Shown: positions 16,287-25,562 of the stretch, in pieces | How the letters are laid out: each line of letters starts with the position of its first letter | Numbering within the stretch: the stretch's first letter is position 1 | Assembly: GCA_029817715.1 (NCBI GenBank) | Contig: JARUPY010000398.1 | Coordinates: 1,054,001 to 1,118,000 of the forward strand | Direction: 5' to 3' | Source of the DNA: Melastoma dodecandrum | Lineage: Eukaryota; Streptophyta; Magnoliopsida; Myrtales; Melastomataceae | Length of the DNA stretch: 64,000 bases | Position numbers and translations under genes: made by a program | The notes under the pieces: generated by a model | Database searches by the model: none | Seen by the model: the letters and a program-made list of their open reading frames with translations, nothing else | Told to the model about the DNA's origin: nothing

Positions 16287-17180
16287 GTGCGCGAGCGCTT
16301 TGTGTGCTCCGTGCGCGCCGCAACAGGCACGCGGAGGTCTCTTCTGTCACGGATCCGACGGCCGGGCGCGTCGTGCCTCGCGGCCTGCCTGCTCGCCTTC
16401 GCCGGCCCGAGCGTCGCGGCGCCCGCGCTGCCGAGCCACATCACGATCGCAAGCGAAGGCGCGCGGCCTCCCTACAATTTCATCGAGGCGGGCAACCGGC
16501 TCGCCGGCTTCGAGATCGACCTCGGCGAGGATCTCTGCCGGCGCATGAAGGTCGAGTGCACCTTCGTCTCGCAGACGTGGGACGACATGATCCCCGGACT
16601 CCTCGCGCACCAGTACGATGCCATCATGGCCGCGATGGAGATCAATGCGCGGCGCCAGGCGCAGATCGCCTTCTCGATCCCGTACGTGCGGCTCCCTTCC
16701 GCCTTCCTCGTGCGCAAGGACACCGACCTCGCCTCCGACAGTCCCGAGGCTTTCGCCGGCCGCCGCATCGGGGTCGAGCGCGGCGGCCCGCACGAGGCTT
16801 TCCTTCAGGCCGTCTATCCGCGCGCGACGATCGTGCGCTACGGCGCGCTGTCGGACGCGATCCTCGACCTCGAGGCCGGCCGCGTCGATGCGGCGATCGG
16901 CGACAAGGACGCGATCGTCACCTTCCTGGAGACGCGCCGCGACGCTCGCTGCTGCCGGATCCTCGCTGACGTCCCGCGCTATCCGTCCTTCTTCGGGGAC
17001 GGCATCGGCGTCGGGCTCCGTCAAGAGGATACGGCGCTGAAGGCCGCGTTCGACGCGGCCATCAAGGCCGCGATGGACGATGGCACCTTCGCACGCATCA
17101 GCGCACACTATTTCGATTTTCCGATCAACGGCCCCGTCCAGGATCTGCCGCGGGGATCAGCAGCTCAGGAGCAGCGTTAG
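16287..17180 (+). CDS. Periplasmic amino-acid-type solute-binding protein
   Basis: 297 residues from a GTG start at 16287. An Arg-rich n-region and hydrophobic core (about 28-45) form a signal peptide ending near VAAPA. The mature part is a two-lobed SBP_bac_3 domain: ITIASEGARPPYNFIE at the N-terminus, LAGFEIDLGEDLCRRM and an EINARRQAQIAFSIPY segment. Such proteins bind polar amino acids or opines for ABC uptake. No permease or ATPase gene is adjacent, so the partner transporter lies elsewhere, or the protein serves another purpose. The stop directly abuts the next gene's ATG. Confidence 0.83.
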   Translation: MRERFVCSVRAATGTRRSLLSRIRRPGASCLAACLLAFAGPSVAAPALPSHITIASEGARPPYNFIEAGNRLAGFEIDLGEDLCRRMKVECTFVSQTWDDMIPGLLAHQYDAIMAAMEINARRQAQIAFSIPYVRLPSAFLVRKDTDLASDSPEAFAGRRIGVERGGPHEAFLQAVYPRATIVRYGALSDAILDLEAGRVDAAIGDKDAIVTFLETRRDARCCRILADVPRYPSFFGDGIGVGLRQEDTALKAAFDAAIKAAMDDGTFARISAHYFDFPINGPVQDLPRGSAAQEQR

Positions 17181-18062
17181 ATGGCGAAGGTCGCGTTTCT
17201 CGGTCTCGGCGTGATGGGTTTTCCGATGGCCGGTCATCTCGCCAAGGCCGGGCATGAGGTCACCGTCTTCAACCGTACCGCCGCCAAGGCGCAGGACTGG
17301 GTGACGGCGCACGGCGGCGCCTCGGCCAGGACGCCGGCGGAGGCCGCGGAGGGGCAGGAGATCGTTCTTTGCTGCGTCGGCAACGACGAAGACCTGCGGT
17401 CCGTCACGACCGGCAAGGAGGGCGCCTTTCACGCGATGCGCAAGAAGGCGATCTTCATCGATCATACGACCGCTTCGGCCGAGGTCGCGCGCGAACTCGA
17501 TGCGACCGCGCGGGACGGCGGCTTCGTTTTCTTCGATGCCCCTGTATCCGGCGGGCAGGCCGGCGCGGAAAAAGGCCAGCTCACCGTGATGTGCGGCGGC
17601 GACGCCAGCGTGTACGACCGCGCGGAGGGGGTGATCCAGGCCTACGCGAAGTCCTGCCGCCTGATGGGTCCCGCGGGCGCCGGCCAGCTGACCAAGATGG
17701 TCAACCAGCTCTGCATCGCCGGGCTCGTACAGAGCCTGTCGGAGGGGCTGCATTTCGCCGAGCGCGCGGGCCTCGATCCGGAGGCCGTCATCGCCGTCAT
17801 TTCCAAAGGCGCGGCGCAATCCTGGCAGATGGAGAACCGCTGGAAGACCATGGTCGAAGGCGAGTTCGCGCACGGCTTCGCAGTCGACTGGATGCGCAAA
17901 GACCTCGCGATCTGTCTCGAGGAGGCACGACGCAACGGCGCGAGCCTTCCGGTCGCCGCCCTCGTCGATCAATTCTACGCCGAGATCCAGGCGATGGGCG
18001 GTGGCCGCTGGGACACGTCGAGCCTTCTCGCGCGGCTGCCGAAGGCGGCGCGCAAGGCCTAA
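17181..18062 (+). CDS. NAD(P)-dependent beta-hydroxyacid dehydrogenase (GarR/MmsB type)
   Basis: 293 residues. A Rossmann domain with FLGLGVMGFPMAGHLAKAGH at the N-terminus, the substrate-binding DAPVSGGQAGAEKG loop (about residues 117-130) and catalytic Lys in GQLTKMVNQL (about residue 170). The family reduces or oxidises 3-hydroxyisobutyrate, tartronate semialdehyde or similar short beta-hydroxyacids. The exact substrate cannot be decided. The ATG follows the preceding stop with no gap, so the two genes are probably cotranscribed. Confidence 0.87.
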   Translation: MAKVAFLGLGVMGFPMAGHLAKAGHEVTVFNRTAAKAQDWVTAHGGASARTPAEAAEGQEIVLCCVGNDEDLRSVTTGKEGAFHAMRKKAIFIDHTTASAEVARELDATARDGGFVFFDAPVSGGQAGAEKGQLTVMCGGDASVYDRAEGVIQAYAKSCRLMGPAGAGQLTKMVNQLCIAGLVQSLSEGLHFAERAGLDPEAVIAVISKGAAQSWQMENRWKTMVEGEFAHGFAVDWMRKDLAICLEEARRNGASLPVAALVDQFYAEIQAMGGGRWDTSSLLARLPKAARKA

Positions 18063-18063
18063 C

Positions 18064-18915
18064 TCAGGTTGCCGGCGTCCAGCGCACGACTTCGTGGCGC
18101 TGCTCGCCGAGCCGCTCGGCGCCGAACGTCACCGTCTCGCCGGGTTTCAGGAAGCGCTTGGGCGATCGCCCCTGGCCGACGCCGGCCGGTGTGCCGGTCA
18201 GGATCACGTCGCCCGGCTCGAGCGTCATGAAGCGCGAGACGTAGGAGACCAGCGTCGCGATCGGAAAGATCATGTCGGCCGTGGTGCCGTCTTGCATGCG
18301 CTCGCCGTCGACGTCGAGCCACAGCCCGAGGCTCTGCGGATCCTCGAACTCGTCCAGCGTGGCGAGCCAGGGTCCGAGCGGCCCGAATGTCGGCGCGCTC
18401 TTGCCTTTAGTCCATGTGCCGCCCCGCTCGAGCTGAAAGGCGCGCTCGCTGACGTCGTTGGCGAGGCAGAGGCCCGCCACATGGTCCAGCGCATCCCTCT
18501 CGTCCACATAGCTCGCCCGCGTTCCGATGACGGCACCGATCTCGACCTCCCAATCGAGCTTTTCGGAGTCGCGCGGCACGACGAGCGGATCGTGCGGCCC
18601 GCAGATCGAATTCGAAGCCTTCTGGAAGATCACGGGCTCTTTCGGGAAGTCCATCCCGATCTCCTGCGCGTGGTCCTTGTAGTTAAGGCCGATGGCAACG
18701 AAGTTCGTCGGCGTCGCGACGCAGGCGCCGATCCGCGGCTGCCCGGCGACCTTCGGCAGCGTCGGCAGCGCGGCGCGGATCGCGGCGAGGGACGACGGCG
18801 ACAGGGCGCGGCCGTCGATGTCGGATACGATCGAACCGAGGTCTCGTATCGTGCCGTCGCGGTCCATGCAGCCGGGCACTTCGTGGCCCGGCTCGCCGTA
18901 GCGGATCAGTCGCAT
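18064..18915 (-). CDS. Fumarylacetoacetate hydrolase family protein (ureidoglycolate lyase-like)
   Basis: 283 residues with the FAH C-terminal catalytic domain (about 70-275). Metal-binding and active-site features: NYKDHAQEIG, the KLDWEVEIGAVIG segment supplying Glu metal ligands, and ILTGTPAGVGQG. The family includes ureidoglycolate lyase, 2-keto-4-pentenoate hydratase-type enzymes and acylpyruvases; the sequence looks closest to the ureidoglycolate lyase/acylpyruvase branch. It begins directly after the aat stop on the same strand and converges with the dehydrogenase gene (1 bp apart). Confidence 0.85.
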   Translation of the reverse strand: MRLIRYGEPGHEVPGCMDRDGTIRDLGSIVSDIDGRALSPSSLAAIRAALPTLPKVAGQPRIGACVATPTNFVAIGLNYKDHAQEIGMDFPKEPVIFQKASNSICGPHDPLVVPRDSEKLDWEVEIGAVIGTRASYVDERDALDHVAGLCLANDVSERAFQLERGGTWTKGKSAPTFGPLGPWLATLDEFEDPQSLGLWLDVDGERMQDGTTADMIFPIATLVSYVSRFMTLEPGDVILTGTPAGVGQGRSPKRFLKPGETVTFGAERLGEQRHEVVRWTPAT

Positions 18916-19584
18916 TCACGCGTCCAGGAGGTTGAGGGCCTCGCGGCCGCTGAGGGGGCGATCGATCGGGACGGCCGCGAAGTCCGCAGACCGCGCGATC
19001 GCCTCGGCGAGGAGCAGATGATAGGCCTTCTTCGGGACCGCGACCGCACCGAGCGTCGCGAGATGGTCGGTCACGAACTGCGTATCGAGAAGCTGGAAGG
19101 CGCCCGCGCGCAGACGCGCGACCAGGTGGACGAGCGCGACCTTCGAGGCGTCGCGTTCGCGGTGAAACATGCTCTCGCCGAAGAAGGCCGCTCCGATCGC
19201 GACCCCGTAAAGGCCGCCGACGAGCCGCCCGTCACGCCAGGTCTCGATCGTGTGAACGCGCCCCATCTCGAACAGCTGCCGGTAAAGATCGCGGATGCGC
19301 CCGTTGATCCAAGTGCCGTCGCGATCCTGGGTGCGCTCGGCGCAGCCCTCGATCACCGCCTCGTAATCGTGGTCGACGCGCACCTCGAACCGGTCCGATC
19401 GCACCGTCTTGGCGAGGCTCCGCGAGACGACGAGCCCGTCGAGAGGGAAGATGCCGCGATCCTCTGGATCGACCCAGAACAGGTTGGGATCGTCGGCCGA
19501 CTCGGCCATCGGAAACAGGCCGATCGAATAGGCGCGCAAGAGGATGTCGGGCGTGATCTCGAGGCGGTCGCGCGCGCGGGTCAT
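18916..19584 (-). CDS. aat: Leucyl/phenylalanyl-tRNA--protein transferase
   Basis: 222 residues. Aat attaches Leu or Phe from charged tRNA to N-terminal Arg/Lys of proteins, marking them for ClpAP degradation by the N-end rule. Hallmarks: [14 protein letters not shown] near the N-terminus, [34 protein letters not shown] and [16 protein letters not shown]. The ATG at 19584 starts [13 protein letters not shown]; the upstream extension to 19626 is not family-like. It is 55 nt downstream of nusB on the same strand. Confidence 0.93.
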   Translation of the reverse strand: MTRARDRLEITPDILLRAYSIGLFPMAESADDPNLFWVDPEDRGIFPLDGLVVSRSLAKTVRSDRFEVRVDHDYEAVIEGCAERTQDRDGTWINGRIRDLYRQLFEMGRVHTIETWRDGRLVGGLYGVAIGAAFFGESMFHRERDASKVALVHLVARLRAGAFQLLDTQFVTDHLATLGAVAVPKKAYHLLLAEAIARSADFAAVPIDRPLSGREALNLLDA

Positions 19585-19639
19585 GCGGACAGGGTGGTGA
19601 GGTCGCCCGTTGGCGTCAAGCCGCACGCGGACGCGACCA

Positions 19640-20107
19640 TCAGGCGCGCCGCGCCTCGAGTTCGTCCCCGCGGAACGTGCGGGCGAGGCCGTCGAGCACG
19701 GCGTTGATCATGCCGCTTTCGTCACGACCGAAGAATGCACCCGCGACGTCGACATATTCCTTGATCACGACCTTGGCCGGGATGTCGCGGCGTTTTTTTA
19801 GCTCGTAGGCGCCCCCGCGCAGAATGGCCCGCATCACGCTGTCGATCCGTGCCAGCGGCCACGATGGCACGAGCGTCTCGTTGACGGCGCGGTCCAAAGC
19901 CGCCTGGTCGGCCAGCACCCCCTTCACGATATCGCGAAAAAAGGCGATCTCGGCCTCGTTGTACTGGTCACCCTCGATTTCGCGACCGATCCAATGCGTT
20001 TCGAACTGCGGCAGGACATCGGGCAGGGGCGTGCCGGCGACGTCCATCTGGTACAGGGCCTGCACGGCCGCGAGCCGCGCGGCGGAGCGTTCGGCGCCCT
20101 TCGCCAT
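19640..20107 (-). CDS. nusB: Transcription antitermination factor NusB
   Basis: 155 residues, all-helical NusB fold: [16 protein letters not shown] at the N-terminus, the central [21 protein letters not shown] helix region and the C-terminal [19 protein letters not shown]. NusB with NusE binds boxA RNA during rRNA transcription. Its start overlaps the ribH stop (TGATG), the usual ribH-nusB coupling. Confidence 0.95.
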   Translation of the reverse strand: MAKGAERSAARLAAVQALYQMDVAGTPLPDVLPQFETHWIGREIEGDQYNEAEIAFFRDIVKGVLADQAALDRAVNETLVPSWPLARIDSVMRAILRGGAYELKKRRDIPAKVVIKEYVDVAGAFFGRDESGMINAVLDGLARTFRGDELEARRA

Positions 20108-20577
20108 CAGGCGGCCTCCCGCTCGCGCAGATGCCAGAGGGCAAGCGCGGCACGGGCCGCGTCGCCGCCCTTGTCGCCTTGCGCCGGGTCGGCACGGACG
20201 ATTGCCTGGGCCTCGTCCTCGACGGTGAGAATGCCGTTGCCGAACGCGAGCCGGCGCTCGACGGCGAGTGTCGTCAATGCTCGTGCGCTTTCGTTGGCGA
20301 CGATCTCGAAATGGTACGTCTCGCCGCGAATGATGCAGCCGAGCGCCACCGCGCCCGCATAGCCGCCACGCTCCAGATGCATCGCCAGCGCGACCGGGAT
20401 TTCGAGCGCGCCCGGCACGCTGACGACCTCGTATGTCGCGCCGGCCGCCGCGAGAGCCCGCGTCGCACCCTCGAGCAGCATCGCGCCGATCTCGTCGTAG
20501 AACCGCGCCTCGACGACGAGGAAGCGCGCGCCTCTGGCGTCGACATCGGGCGGGGCGGATCGGCGCGGTTCGGCCAT
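20107..20577 (-). CDS. ribH: 6,7-dimethyl-8-ribityllumazine synthase
   Basis: 156 residues. RibH condenses 5-amino-6-ribitylaminouracil with dihydroxybutanone phosphate in riboflavin synthesis. Hallmarks: the [11 protein letters not shown] loop and the [17 protein letters not shown] segment with the catalytic His. The frame is open to 20700, but the ATG at 20577 (MAEPRRSAP) gives a normal length. No FMN riboswitch is evident upstream; the gene is divergent from the exported protein at 20715. Confidence 0.94.
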   Translation of the reverse strand: MAEPRRSAPPDVDARGARFLVVEARFYDEIGAMLLEGATRALAAAGATYEVVSVPGALEIPVALAMHLERGGYAGAVALGCIIRGETYHFEIVANESARALTTLAVERRLAFGNGILTVEDEAQAIVRADPAQGDKGGDAARAALALWHLREREAA

Positions 20578-20714
20578 GTCGCGCTCGCGCGGCTCCGGGG
20601 CTGAGGGGAGCGCCTCGGTATCAAGGCCGCAGGACGAGAGCAAGGCCGTTGCGCCGGCTCGGGATCCGCAAGGCTCCGCTCGACGTTGTCGTCGGACCAT
20701 CCCGGAGCTTCGTC

Positions 20715-21365
20715 ATGCGCGCCATCCTCATCGCAACCGCCGTAGCGCTGGGCGCGTCGCCCGCGATCGCGGCCGCACCCTCGCTGGGGCTGCCGACGGA
20801 CGCGTTCGTCGCGACCTGGACGGCGTTGCCGGTGTCGCATTTCGTCGAGCCGGATCGACGGACCGGCGCGGTCGCCTTGGTCCGGCCCAAGGCATTGACG
20901 ACGGTGAAGGACGGACTCCTGGACGAGGCGATCGCCTCCGCGAACGATCCGGCCCAGCGCCGAGACGTCACGCTGCTCGAGCTGAGCACGAGCTGGAGCC
21001 AGCCGGAACGCACCGCTCTCGAGACCGCGCGGGAGGGGCGTGAGCGCTATGCGTCGTCGCGCCCGACAGCCGGCGACGAGGGCCAACGCTTCGTCGACGT
21101 GGTCCGGCAGATCGCCGACGGCGCTGTGCGCTCGACGACCTCCGATCCCGCTGTGGGGTCGGGCCCCGATGTGTCCGCTGCCTTCGAGTCCGCGCTCGAC
21201 CGGACGCCTCTTGGCCAGCGCGACCGCCTTCGCGACGCGCAGACGGCATGGCTCGCCTATCGGGAGGCGGTGCTTACCCTGGCCGCGGCCCGGGCGCCGG
21301 GGCTCATTCCGCAAATCCGCCGGGAACTGGGCGACGCGCGTTCCGCCGAACTCGCTGCGCGATAG
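20715..21365 (+). CDS. Exported protein of unknown function
   Basis: 216 residues from the ATG at 20715. The signal peptide is clear (residues 1-20, ending AIAAAP). The mature part is helical, with a C-terminal QTAWLAYREAVLTLA segment resembling the WxxYR helix of LprI/DUF1311-type proteins but without the usual Cys. The frame is open upstream to 20433, overlapping ribH antisense, which is not credible. It converges with the peroxiredoxin gene (3 bp between stops). Function unknown. Confidence 0.65.
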   Translation: MRAILIATAVALGASPAIAAAPSLGLPTDAFVATWTALPVSHFVEPDRRTGAVALVRPKALTTVKDGLLDEAIASANDPAQRRDVTLLELSTSWSQPERTALETAREGRERYASSRPTAGDEGQRFVDVVRQIADGAVRSTTSDPAVGSGPDVSAAFESALDRTPLGQRDRLRDAQTAWLAYREAVLTLAAARAPGLIPQIRRELGDARSAELAAR

Positions 21366-21368
21366 CTT

Positions 21369-21935
21369 TCAGCGCGGGTGCGCGGCGCGCCACTCGCGCA
21401 CCGCCGCCAGCGCGTCCGTGATATGGGCTTCGGCGTCCGGATCCTCGCGCGTCTCGATGATCTTGCCGTCCGGCGCGATGACATAGGAGATGCGGTTCGC
21501 GAAGAGCGGGCCCGCGACCGGCGCGCCGAAGGCGGCGTCGTACGACTTGATCACCTGAAATTTGGGGTCGGCGCCGACGGGGAAGGTGTCGCGACATTCT
21601 TTCGACGAGAATTCCTTCTGCGTGTCGATCCCGTCGCTCGAGACGCCGATGACGCTCGCGCCCGCCTCTTCGAATTGCTTGATGTTTTCGGCGAATTCGT
21701 GCGCCTCGATCGTGCAGACGCTCGTGAAGGACTTCGGGTAGAAGTAGAGGACGACCGGCCCCTTCTTCAACGCCTCCGCGAGCGCGAAGGGAAACACCTT
21801 GCCGCCGCGCGCCGCCTCGATCGTGAAGTCGGGCGCCCGGTCGCCGACCTTCAGCGCCGCGTCCGCCGCGCTCGACCCGAAACCGAGCAGCGCGAGCGCC
21901 AGCGGCGCCATCATCGAAATCTTGATCGAGGCCAC
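21369..21935 (-). CDS. Exported Bcp/PrxQ-type peroxiredoxin
   Basis: 188 residues from a GTG at 21935, preceded by a strong GAGGAGGAG site 5 nt away; the first ATG is at residue 8. A signal peptide (to about residue 26, SAADA) is followed by an AhpC/TSA domain. The peroxidatic Cys lies in FTSVCTIEAHEF and a resolving Cys candidate in SSKECRDTFP. This fits a thiol peroxidase that removes peroxides in the periplasm. A very long upward extension of the frame is an artefact of high GC. Confidence 0.87.
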   Translation of the reverse strand: MASIKISMMAPLALALLGFGSSAADAALKVGDRAPDFTIEAARGGKVFPFALAEALKKGPVVLYFYPKSFTSVCTIEAHEFAENIKQFEEAGASVIGVSSDGIDTQKEFSSKECRDTFPVGADPKFQVIKSYDAAFGAPVAGPLFANRISYVIAPDGKIIETREDPDAEAHITDALAAVREWRAAHPR

Positions 21936-22277
21936 GACGGCTCCTCCTCGCGTTGACCGGTGCACATCGCGTTTACGTCTCACCGGACGACGACGTTGCG
22001 AGCAACCTGCATAAAATGCCCATGCGCCGCTTTGTCGCCGTGCCGCCCTCTGCTCGGAAGAAGGACCGCAAGCGACCCGTTTCCCCGCCGGCGAGCGAGC
22101 TGGCGCCAGCAGCCTGAAAGTTCCCCTCGAGCTATGCGTGGCGCGCGGGGGCAGGGGTGGTTCGACCCGCGAAACCCGTTGTCCTCCGCTCGGGCATCGC
22201 GCGTTTCTTCCGCGCTCGTCGTCATCCGACAACGAGCCAGCGGGCGGCGCTTTCCGCCCGAACATCGTAGGACATCC
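21936..22277. other. Divergent intergenic region, peroxiredoxin / SPFH gene
   Basis: 342 bp without a credible gene. It holds the ribosome-binding site of the peroxiredoxin gene at one end and a short hairpin GGGCGG...CCGCCC about 20-40 bp before the SPFH start at the other. A GCTGGCGCCAGC palindrome lies in the middle. No promoter could be assigned with confidence. Confidence 0.4.
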
Positions 22278-23297
22278 ATGTATATCGGATCGTATCGCGT
22301 GCCGGGCCGCGCCTTGGGTGCGGCCGGCCTCGCTGCCGCGGCGCTCGTCGCGGTCGATGCCAGCACCTTCACCGTCGACCCCTCCGAGCGCGCCTTCGTG
22401 CGCCTGCTCGGCACGCCCACCTCGCGCGAGCCGTTCCAGCCCGGCCCGCACTTGAAATGGCCGTTCGTCACGTCCGTCGACAAGCTGCAGGTCTCGCAGA
22501 CGTCGCTCGCCGTGCCGACCTTTCGCGTCGTGACGATCGACAACCAGCCGGTGGATCTCAAAGTGGACATCCAGTTCAAGGTGCCGGACGGCGATGTCGC
22601 GCGCCTGCTCTACGACATGGGCCGGAGCGGGGCGAGCGACATCGAACAGCCGATCCGCGACATCGTGCAGGATCGCGTCTCGCGCGTGTTCTCGTCCAAG
22701 AACACGAACACGATCTCGGCGAACCGCGAGCCGATCCAGGAGGAGGCGCAGAGCTTCGTCGGCGCGGCGTTGCGGGCCAATTTCGGCATCGAACTCGTCT
22801 CGCTGCAAATCCCGCAGATCACCTTCAGCGACAGTTTCACCGAGAGCAACGCGCTCGCGGTGACGGCGAAGAACCAGGCGATCCGCGAGGAGAACCAGCT
22901 GAAGGTCGTCGGCTATGTCGCCGACCAGCGCGTGCGCGAGGCGCAGGGCCAGCGCGACCAGGCGATCGCACAGGCGGAGGGCCGCGCCCGCAGCCTCGAA
23001 TTGCAGGCCGACGCCGAAGCGAAGGCGAGCCTGACGCGCACGAGCGCGGCGGCGAAGGCCCTGCTGCTTCAGGCCGATGCCGACCGCCAGGCGGCATCGC
23101 TGCGCGGCTCGGGCGAGGCCGCCGCGCGCAAGGCGATGATCGAGGCGTCCGGCGGCACCCCCGCCTATGTCGCGATCCTGCAGGCGGAGGCCGCGAACAA
23201 GTGGGACGGCGGCTACCCGCATGTCCTCGCGGTGGGCGACAAGTCCGGCGTGCCGATGCTGCTCACGCTGCCGGCGGGGCAGGGCGCGCCGAAGTGA
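22278..23297 (+). CDS. SPFH/prohibitin-domain membrane protein (HflC-like)
   Basis: 339 residues. One N-terminal TM/signal anchor (about residues 10-28), then an SPFH domain (about 30-215) and a long Ala/Glu/Gln-rich coiled coil (about 205-290) typical of HflC/prohibitin proteins. These form ring scaffolds on the outer face of the inner membrane and regulate FtsH. HflK and HflC are usually paired; no hflK or protease gene is adjacent here, so this is an orphan SPFH protein and specific HflC function is not certain. AGGA precedes the ATG at 22278. Confidence 0.85.
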   Translation: MYIGSYRVPGRALGAAGLAAAALVAVDASTFTVDPSERAFVRLLGTPTSREPFQPGPHLKWPFVTSVDKLQVSQTSLAVPTFRVVTIDNQPVDLKVDIQFKVPDGDVARLLYDMGRSGASDIEQPIRDIVQDRVSRVFSSKNTNTISANREPIQEEAQSFVGAALRANFGIELVSLQIPQITFSDSFTESNALAVTAKNQAIREENQLKVVGYVADQRVREAQGQRDQAIAQAEGRARSLELQADAEAKASLTRTSAAAKALLLQADADRQAASLRGSGEAAARKAMIEASGGTPAYVAILQAEAANKWDGGYPHVLAVGDKSGVPMLLTLPAGQGAPK

Positions 23298-23375
23298 CGG
23301 TCGCACTGCACCTAAGCGAAATCGCTCGAAGGCGGTGCATGGGCCGGATCGCCATGCGCATCGGCTTGTCGTGCC

Positions 23376-23404
23376 GGAGAGCCGGACGCATGCGCCGGCT
23401 CTCC
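23376..23404. terminator. Bidirectional hairpin between convergent genes
   Basis: A perfect 10-bp inverted repeat GGAGAGCCGG / CCGGCTCTCC with a 9-nt loop lies between the SPFH stop (23297) and the convergent membrane protein stop (23431). There is no T-run. The position and stem strength suit a shared transcript end. Confidence 0.55.
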
Positions 23405-23430
23405 ATCGTCGCGTGCTCGATCGTACGCGA

Positions 23431-24255
23431 TCACCCTGCGTCGGGTGACGCAGCCTTGGGGTGCCGGCCAGCACGTTGGGGCAGGAGCACGACCAAGGCG
23501 ACGATCACGATCGCCAGAACCGCCGAGGCGAGCGGGCGGCTGAGGTTCAGGCCGCCGGCATCGAGCGGCTTGTCGAGGACGTCGCCCACCGTGGCGCCGA
23601 GCGGGCGGGTGAGGATGAAGGCGGCCCAGAACAGGGCGACACGCGAGACTCGGGTCCAGGTGAACAACACCATCACGACGACGAGCGCGACCGCGAAGAC
23701 GAGGGCGCCACCCTCGTACCCCAGGCCCCCTGTGTCCGCCATCCAGTCGCCGAGCGCGGTGCCGAGCGTCTGCGAGAAGGTGATGGCCGCCCAGTAGAAG
23801 GCCTCAACCCGCGGGGTCGAGACCGTGTCCACCGAGACCGTGCCCTCGATCGCGTACCAAAGCCCAAGCACGGCCGCGAGACAGGCGAGCAGCAGGGTGG
23901 TACCGCCGGTATAGCCGATCCCGAGCGAGCGGTCGGCGAAGTCGGCCATGGTCGTGCCGAACGTCGTCGAGGCGACGATGGTCGCCCAGTACAAGGCCGG
24001 CCGAAAGCGCTTCGCCATGATCTGCGCGCCGACCAGTCCGATGAGAATTGCCGCGAAAAGCGCCGTCCCCGCCAGGTAGCCCCAGTTGAGGGTCATGGTC
24101 ACCGTATCGCCGCCGGTCTCGCCCAGCGTCGTCGCCAGGATCTTGATGACCCAGAACCCCAGCGTGACCGCCGGGACCTTGCTGGCGGCCCATCGATCGG
24201 TCTCGTCGATGGTTTGTTCCGGTACGTTCATTGTCTGAGACGACACCCGGCTCAT
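23431..24255 (-). CDS. DUF347-repeat (COG4705) membrane protein, copy A
   Basis: 274 residues with about eight TM segments built from four internal repeats of the type FW-x-I-x4-TLG-x3-GD: first [17 protein letters not shown], then [17 protein letters not shown], then [17 protein letters not shown], then [17 protein letters not shown]. This is the DUF347/COG4705 family, whose substrate is not established. Acidic residues (Glu/Asp) recur at the same membrane-facing spot in each repeat, which suggests a cation path. The ATG at 24255 overlaps the upstream stop by ATGA. A paralogue is encoded two genes upstream. Confidence 0.88.
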   Translation of the reverse strand: MSRVSSQTMNVPEQTIDETDRWAASKVPAVTLGFWVIKILATTLGETGGDTVTMTLNWGYLAGTALFAAILIGLVGAQIMAKRFRPALYWATIVASTTFGTTMADFADRSLGIGYTGGTTLLLACLAAVLGLWYAIEGTVSVDTVSTPRVEAFYWAAITFSQTLGTALGDWMADTGGLGYEGGALVFAVALVVVMVLFTWTRVSRVALFWAAFILTRPLGATVGDVLDKPLDAGGLNLSRPLASAVLAIVIVALVVLLPQRAGRHPKAASPDAG

Positions 24256-24644
24256 GCCGCCCCCATCTTTTCGAAGGTGGCGACGAGATCGTCGACCGCT
24301 CGCCGACAGCTCTGCGCGTCGGGCTTGGCCTGACGCAGCGCTTCGAGCGCCTGATCGATGGCGTGATCGAGGACGTGCCAGTCGGCAGCCGCGCGAGGCT
24401 TGATGCCGGCCTCGGCGCTGTCCCACGACGTCTCGAGGTCCTTCCCACGGCGTTTGGCGCCGGCAAGATCACCGCGATCCGTCATCGTCTTCACATCGAG
24501 AGCGATCGACCGAAATTGCGAGAGATCGCCCAGCTTCGAGGCGGCGGCGACGGCCGTCGTCGCGCCGAGGCCTGCCGTCAAAGGTGCCAAGCTCGACGAG
24601 GAGAGAATCGCGACGGCAGTGAGCGTCGACAGAAAAAAGCGCAT
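24252..24644 (-). CDS. Small exported helical protein between two COG4705 genes
   Basis: About 130 residues. A signal peptide (residues 1 to about 34; a Ser/Leu/Ala-rich core with cleavage near AVAAA) precedes a helical domain with [35 protein letters not shown] and a Cys in [16 protein letters not shown] about 9 nt upstream favours the ATG at 24644 over one at 24659. I recall similar proteins beside COG4705 genes. It is translationally coupled to copy A, so a periplasmic accessory role for the membrane proteins is plausible. Confidence 0.75.
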   Translation of the reverse strand: MRFFLSTLTAVAILSSSSLAPLTAGLGATTAVAAASKLGDLSQFRSIALDVKTMTDRGDLAGAKRRGKDLETSWDSAEAGIKPRAAADWHVLDHAIDQALEALRQAKPDAQSCRRAVDDLVATFEKMGAA

Positions 24645-24700
24645 GCGAGGGTACTCCATTCTTGAGTTCGAGATTGGCAGAACGACCGAAGTCGCTGGGA

Positions 24701-25477
24701 CTACGCGGCGCCGTCGCTTCCGGCGGCGGGACGACGCAGGTCTCGGACCGTCAGGCTTGCGACGAGCACGGAGATCACGACGAGGAAGGCGAGGCTTGTG
24801 ATGCTCGCTCCGAAGCCGAGGCCGCCGTAGACGCGAGCCTGGGACAGAAGATCGCCGAGAGACGCACCGAGCGGGCGCGTGACAATGTAGGCGAGCCAGA
24901 AGACGAGCACCGGATTGGCGCCGAGCCGCCACGCTGTTGCGAGGAGGACGAGAGCGATGGCGAAGACGCGAACGCCCAGATTGAAACCCAATCCGAGAGC
25001 TTCGGTCGCTAGGTCACCGGCCGCCGTGCCGAGCGCGAAGGTGAACAGGATCGCGACCCAGTAGAAGGACTCGCGCCGGGGCGTTTCGATGGTGTGGACG
25101 GAGAGCGTTCGCTCGACGGCGAACCAGCACGCGAACACGCCACCGAGCGCAACCGCGAATGCGGCGGTACTCGCAAACAGGCTGACGTTGAGCTTGTCGG
25201 TAAGGACGTCGGTAATTTGGGTCCCAACGATGCTGACGAGAACGACCGTGAGCCAGTAGAGCCACGGCTTATAGCGGGTGGCGCGTAACTGCGCGAACAA
25301 GGCTGCAGCGAGCGCACCCGCTGTGAGAGCACTCGTCGTAGGAACGCCTAAGCCGACATTGACGGCCAGGTAGTCGGCCCCGGTCTCCCCCACGGTGGTC
25401 GAAAGGATCTTGATGATCCAGAAAATCGCCGTCACCTCGGGCACCTTGTTGAAGGTTTGCCGTGGCGTGCCGCCCAT
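24701..25477 (-). CDS. DUF347-repeat (COG4705) membrane protein, copy B
   Basis: 258 residues, paralogous to copy A, with the same four-repeat plan: [17 protein letters not shown], a diverged second repeat [34 protein letters not shown] and [17 protein letters not shown]. About eight TM segments. The shared N-terminal motif (NKVPEVT) and repeat order show a gene duplication. It is downstream of the histidine kinase on the same strand (about 85 bp gap), so the two-component system probably controls it. Substrate unknown. Confidence 0.87.
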   Translation of the reverse strand: MGGTPRQTFNKVPEVTAIFWIIKILSTTVGETGADYLAVNVGLGVPTTSALTAGALAAALFAQLRATRYKPWLYWLTVVLVSIVGTQITDVLTDKLNVSLFASTAAFAVALGGVFACWFAVERTLSVHTIETPRRESFYWVAILFTFALGTAAGDLATEALGLGFNLGVRVFAIALVLLATAWRLGANPVLVFWLAYIVTRPLGASLGDLLSQARVYGGLGFGASITSLAFLVVISVLVASLTVRDLRRPAAGSDGAA

Positions 25478-25562
25478 GTCTTCGCCTCGCCATTCACGTC
25501 AGGTCTACGCGGCCAGGCATAGCTCGTGAGAATGAGGAGAGAATGAGCGTGCGATCCGACCG

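Noticed and set aside
18001..19707. A 568-codon plus-strand frame across the FAH and aat genes
   Set aside because: Shadow of two recognised minus-strand enzymes; no family-like sequence.
20578..20714. FMN riboswitch before ribH
   Set aside because: The 137-bp divergent gap is too short and lacks the conserved RFN-element blocks.
21936..23474. Long N-terminal extension of the peroxiredoxin frame
   Set aside because: It runs antisense to the SPFH gene; the GTG at 21935 with its strong ribosome-binding site and signal peptide is the credible start.
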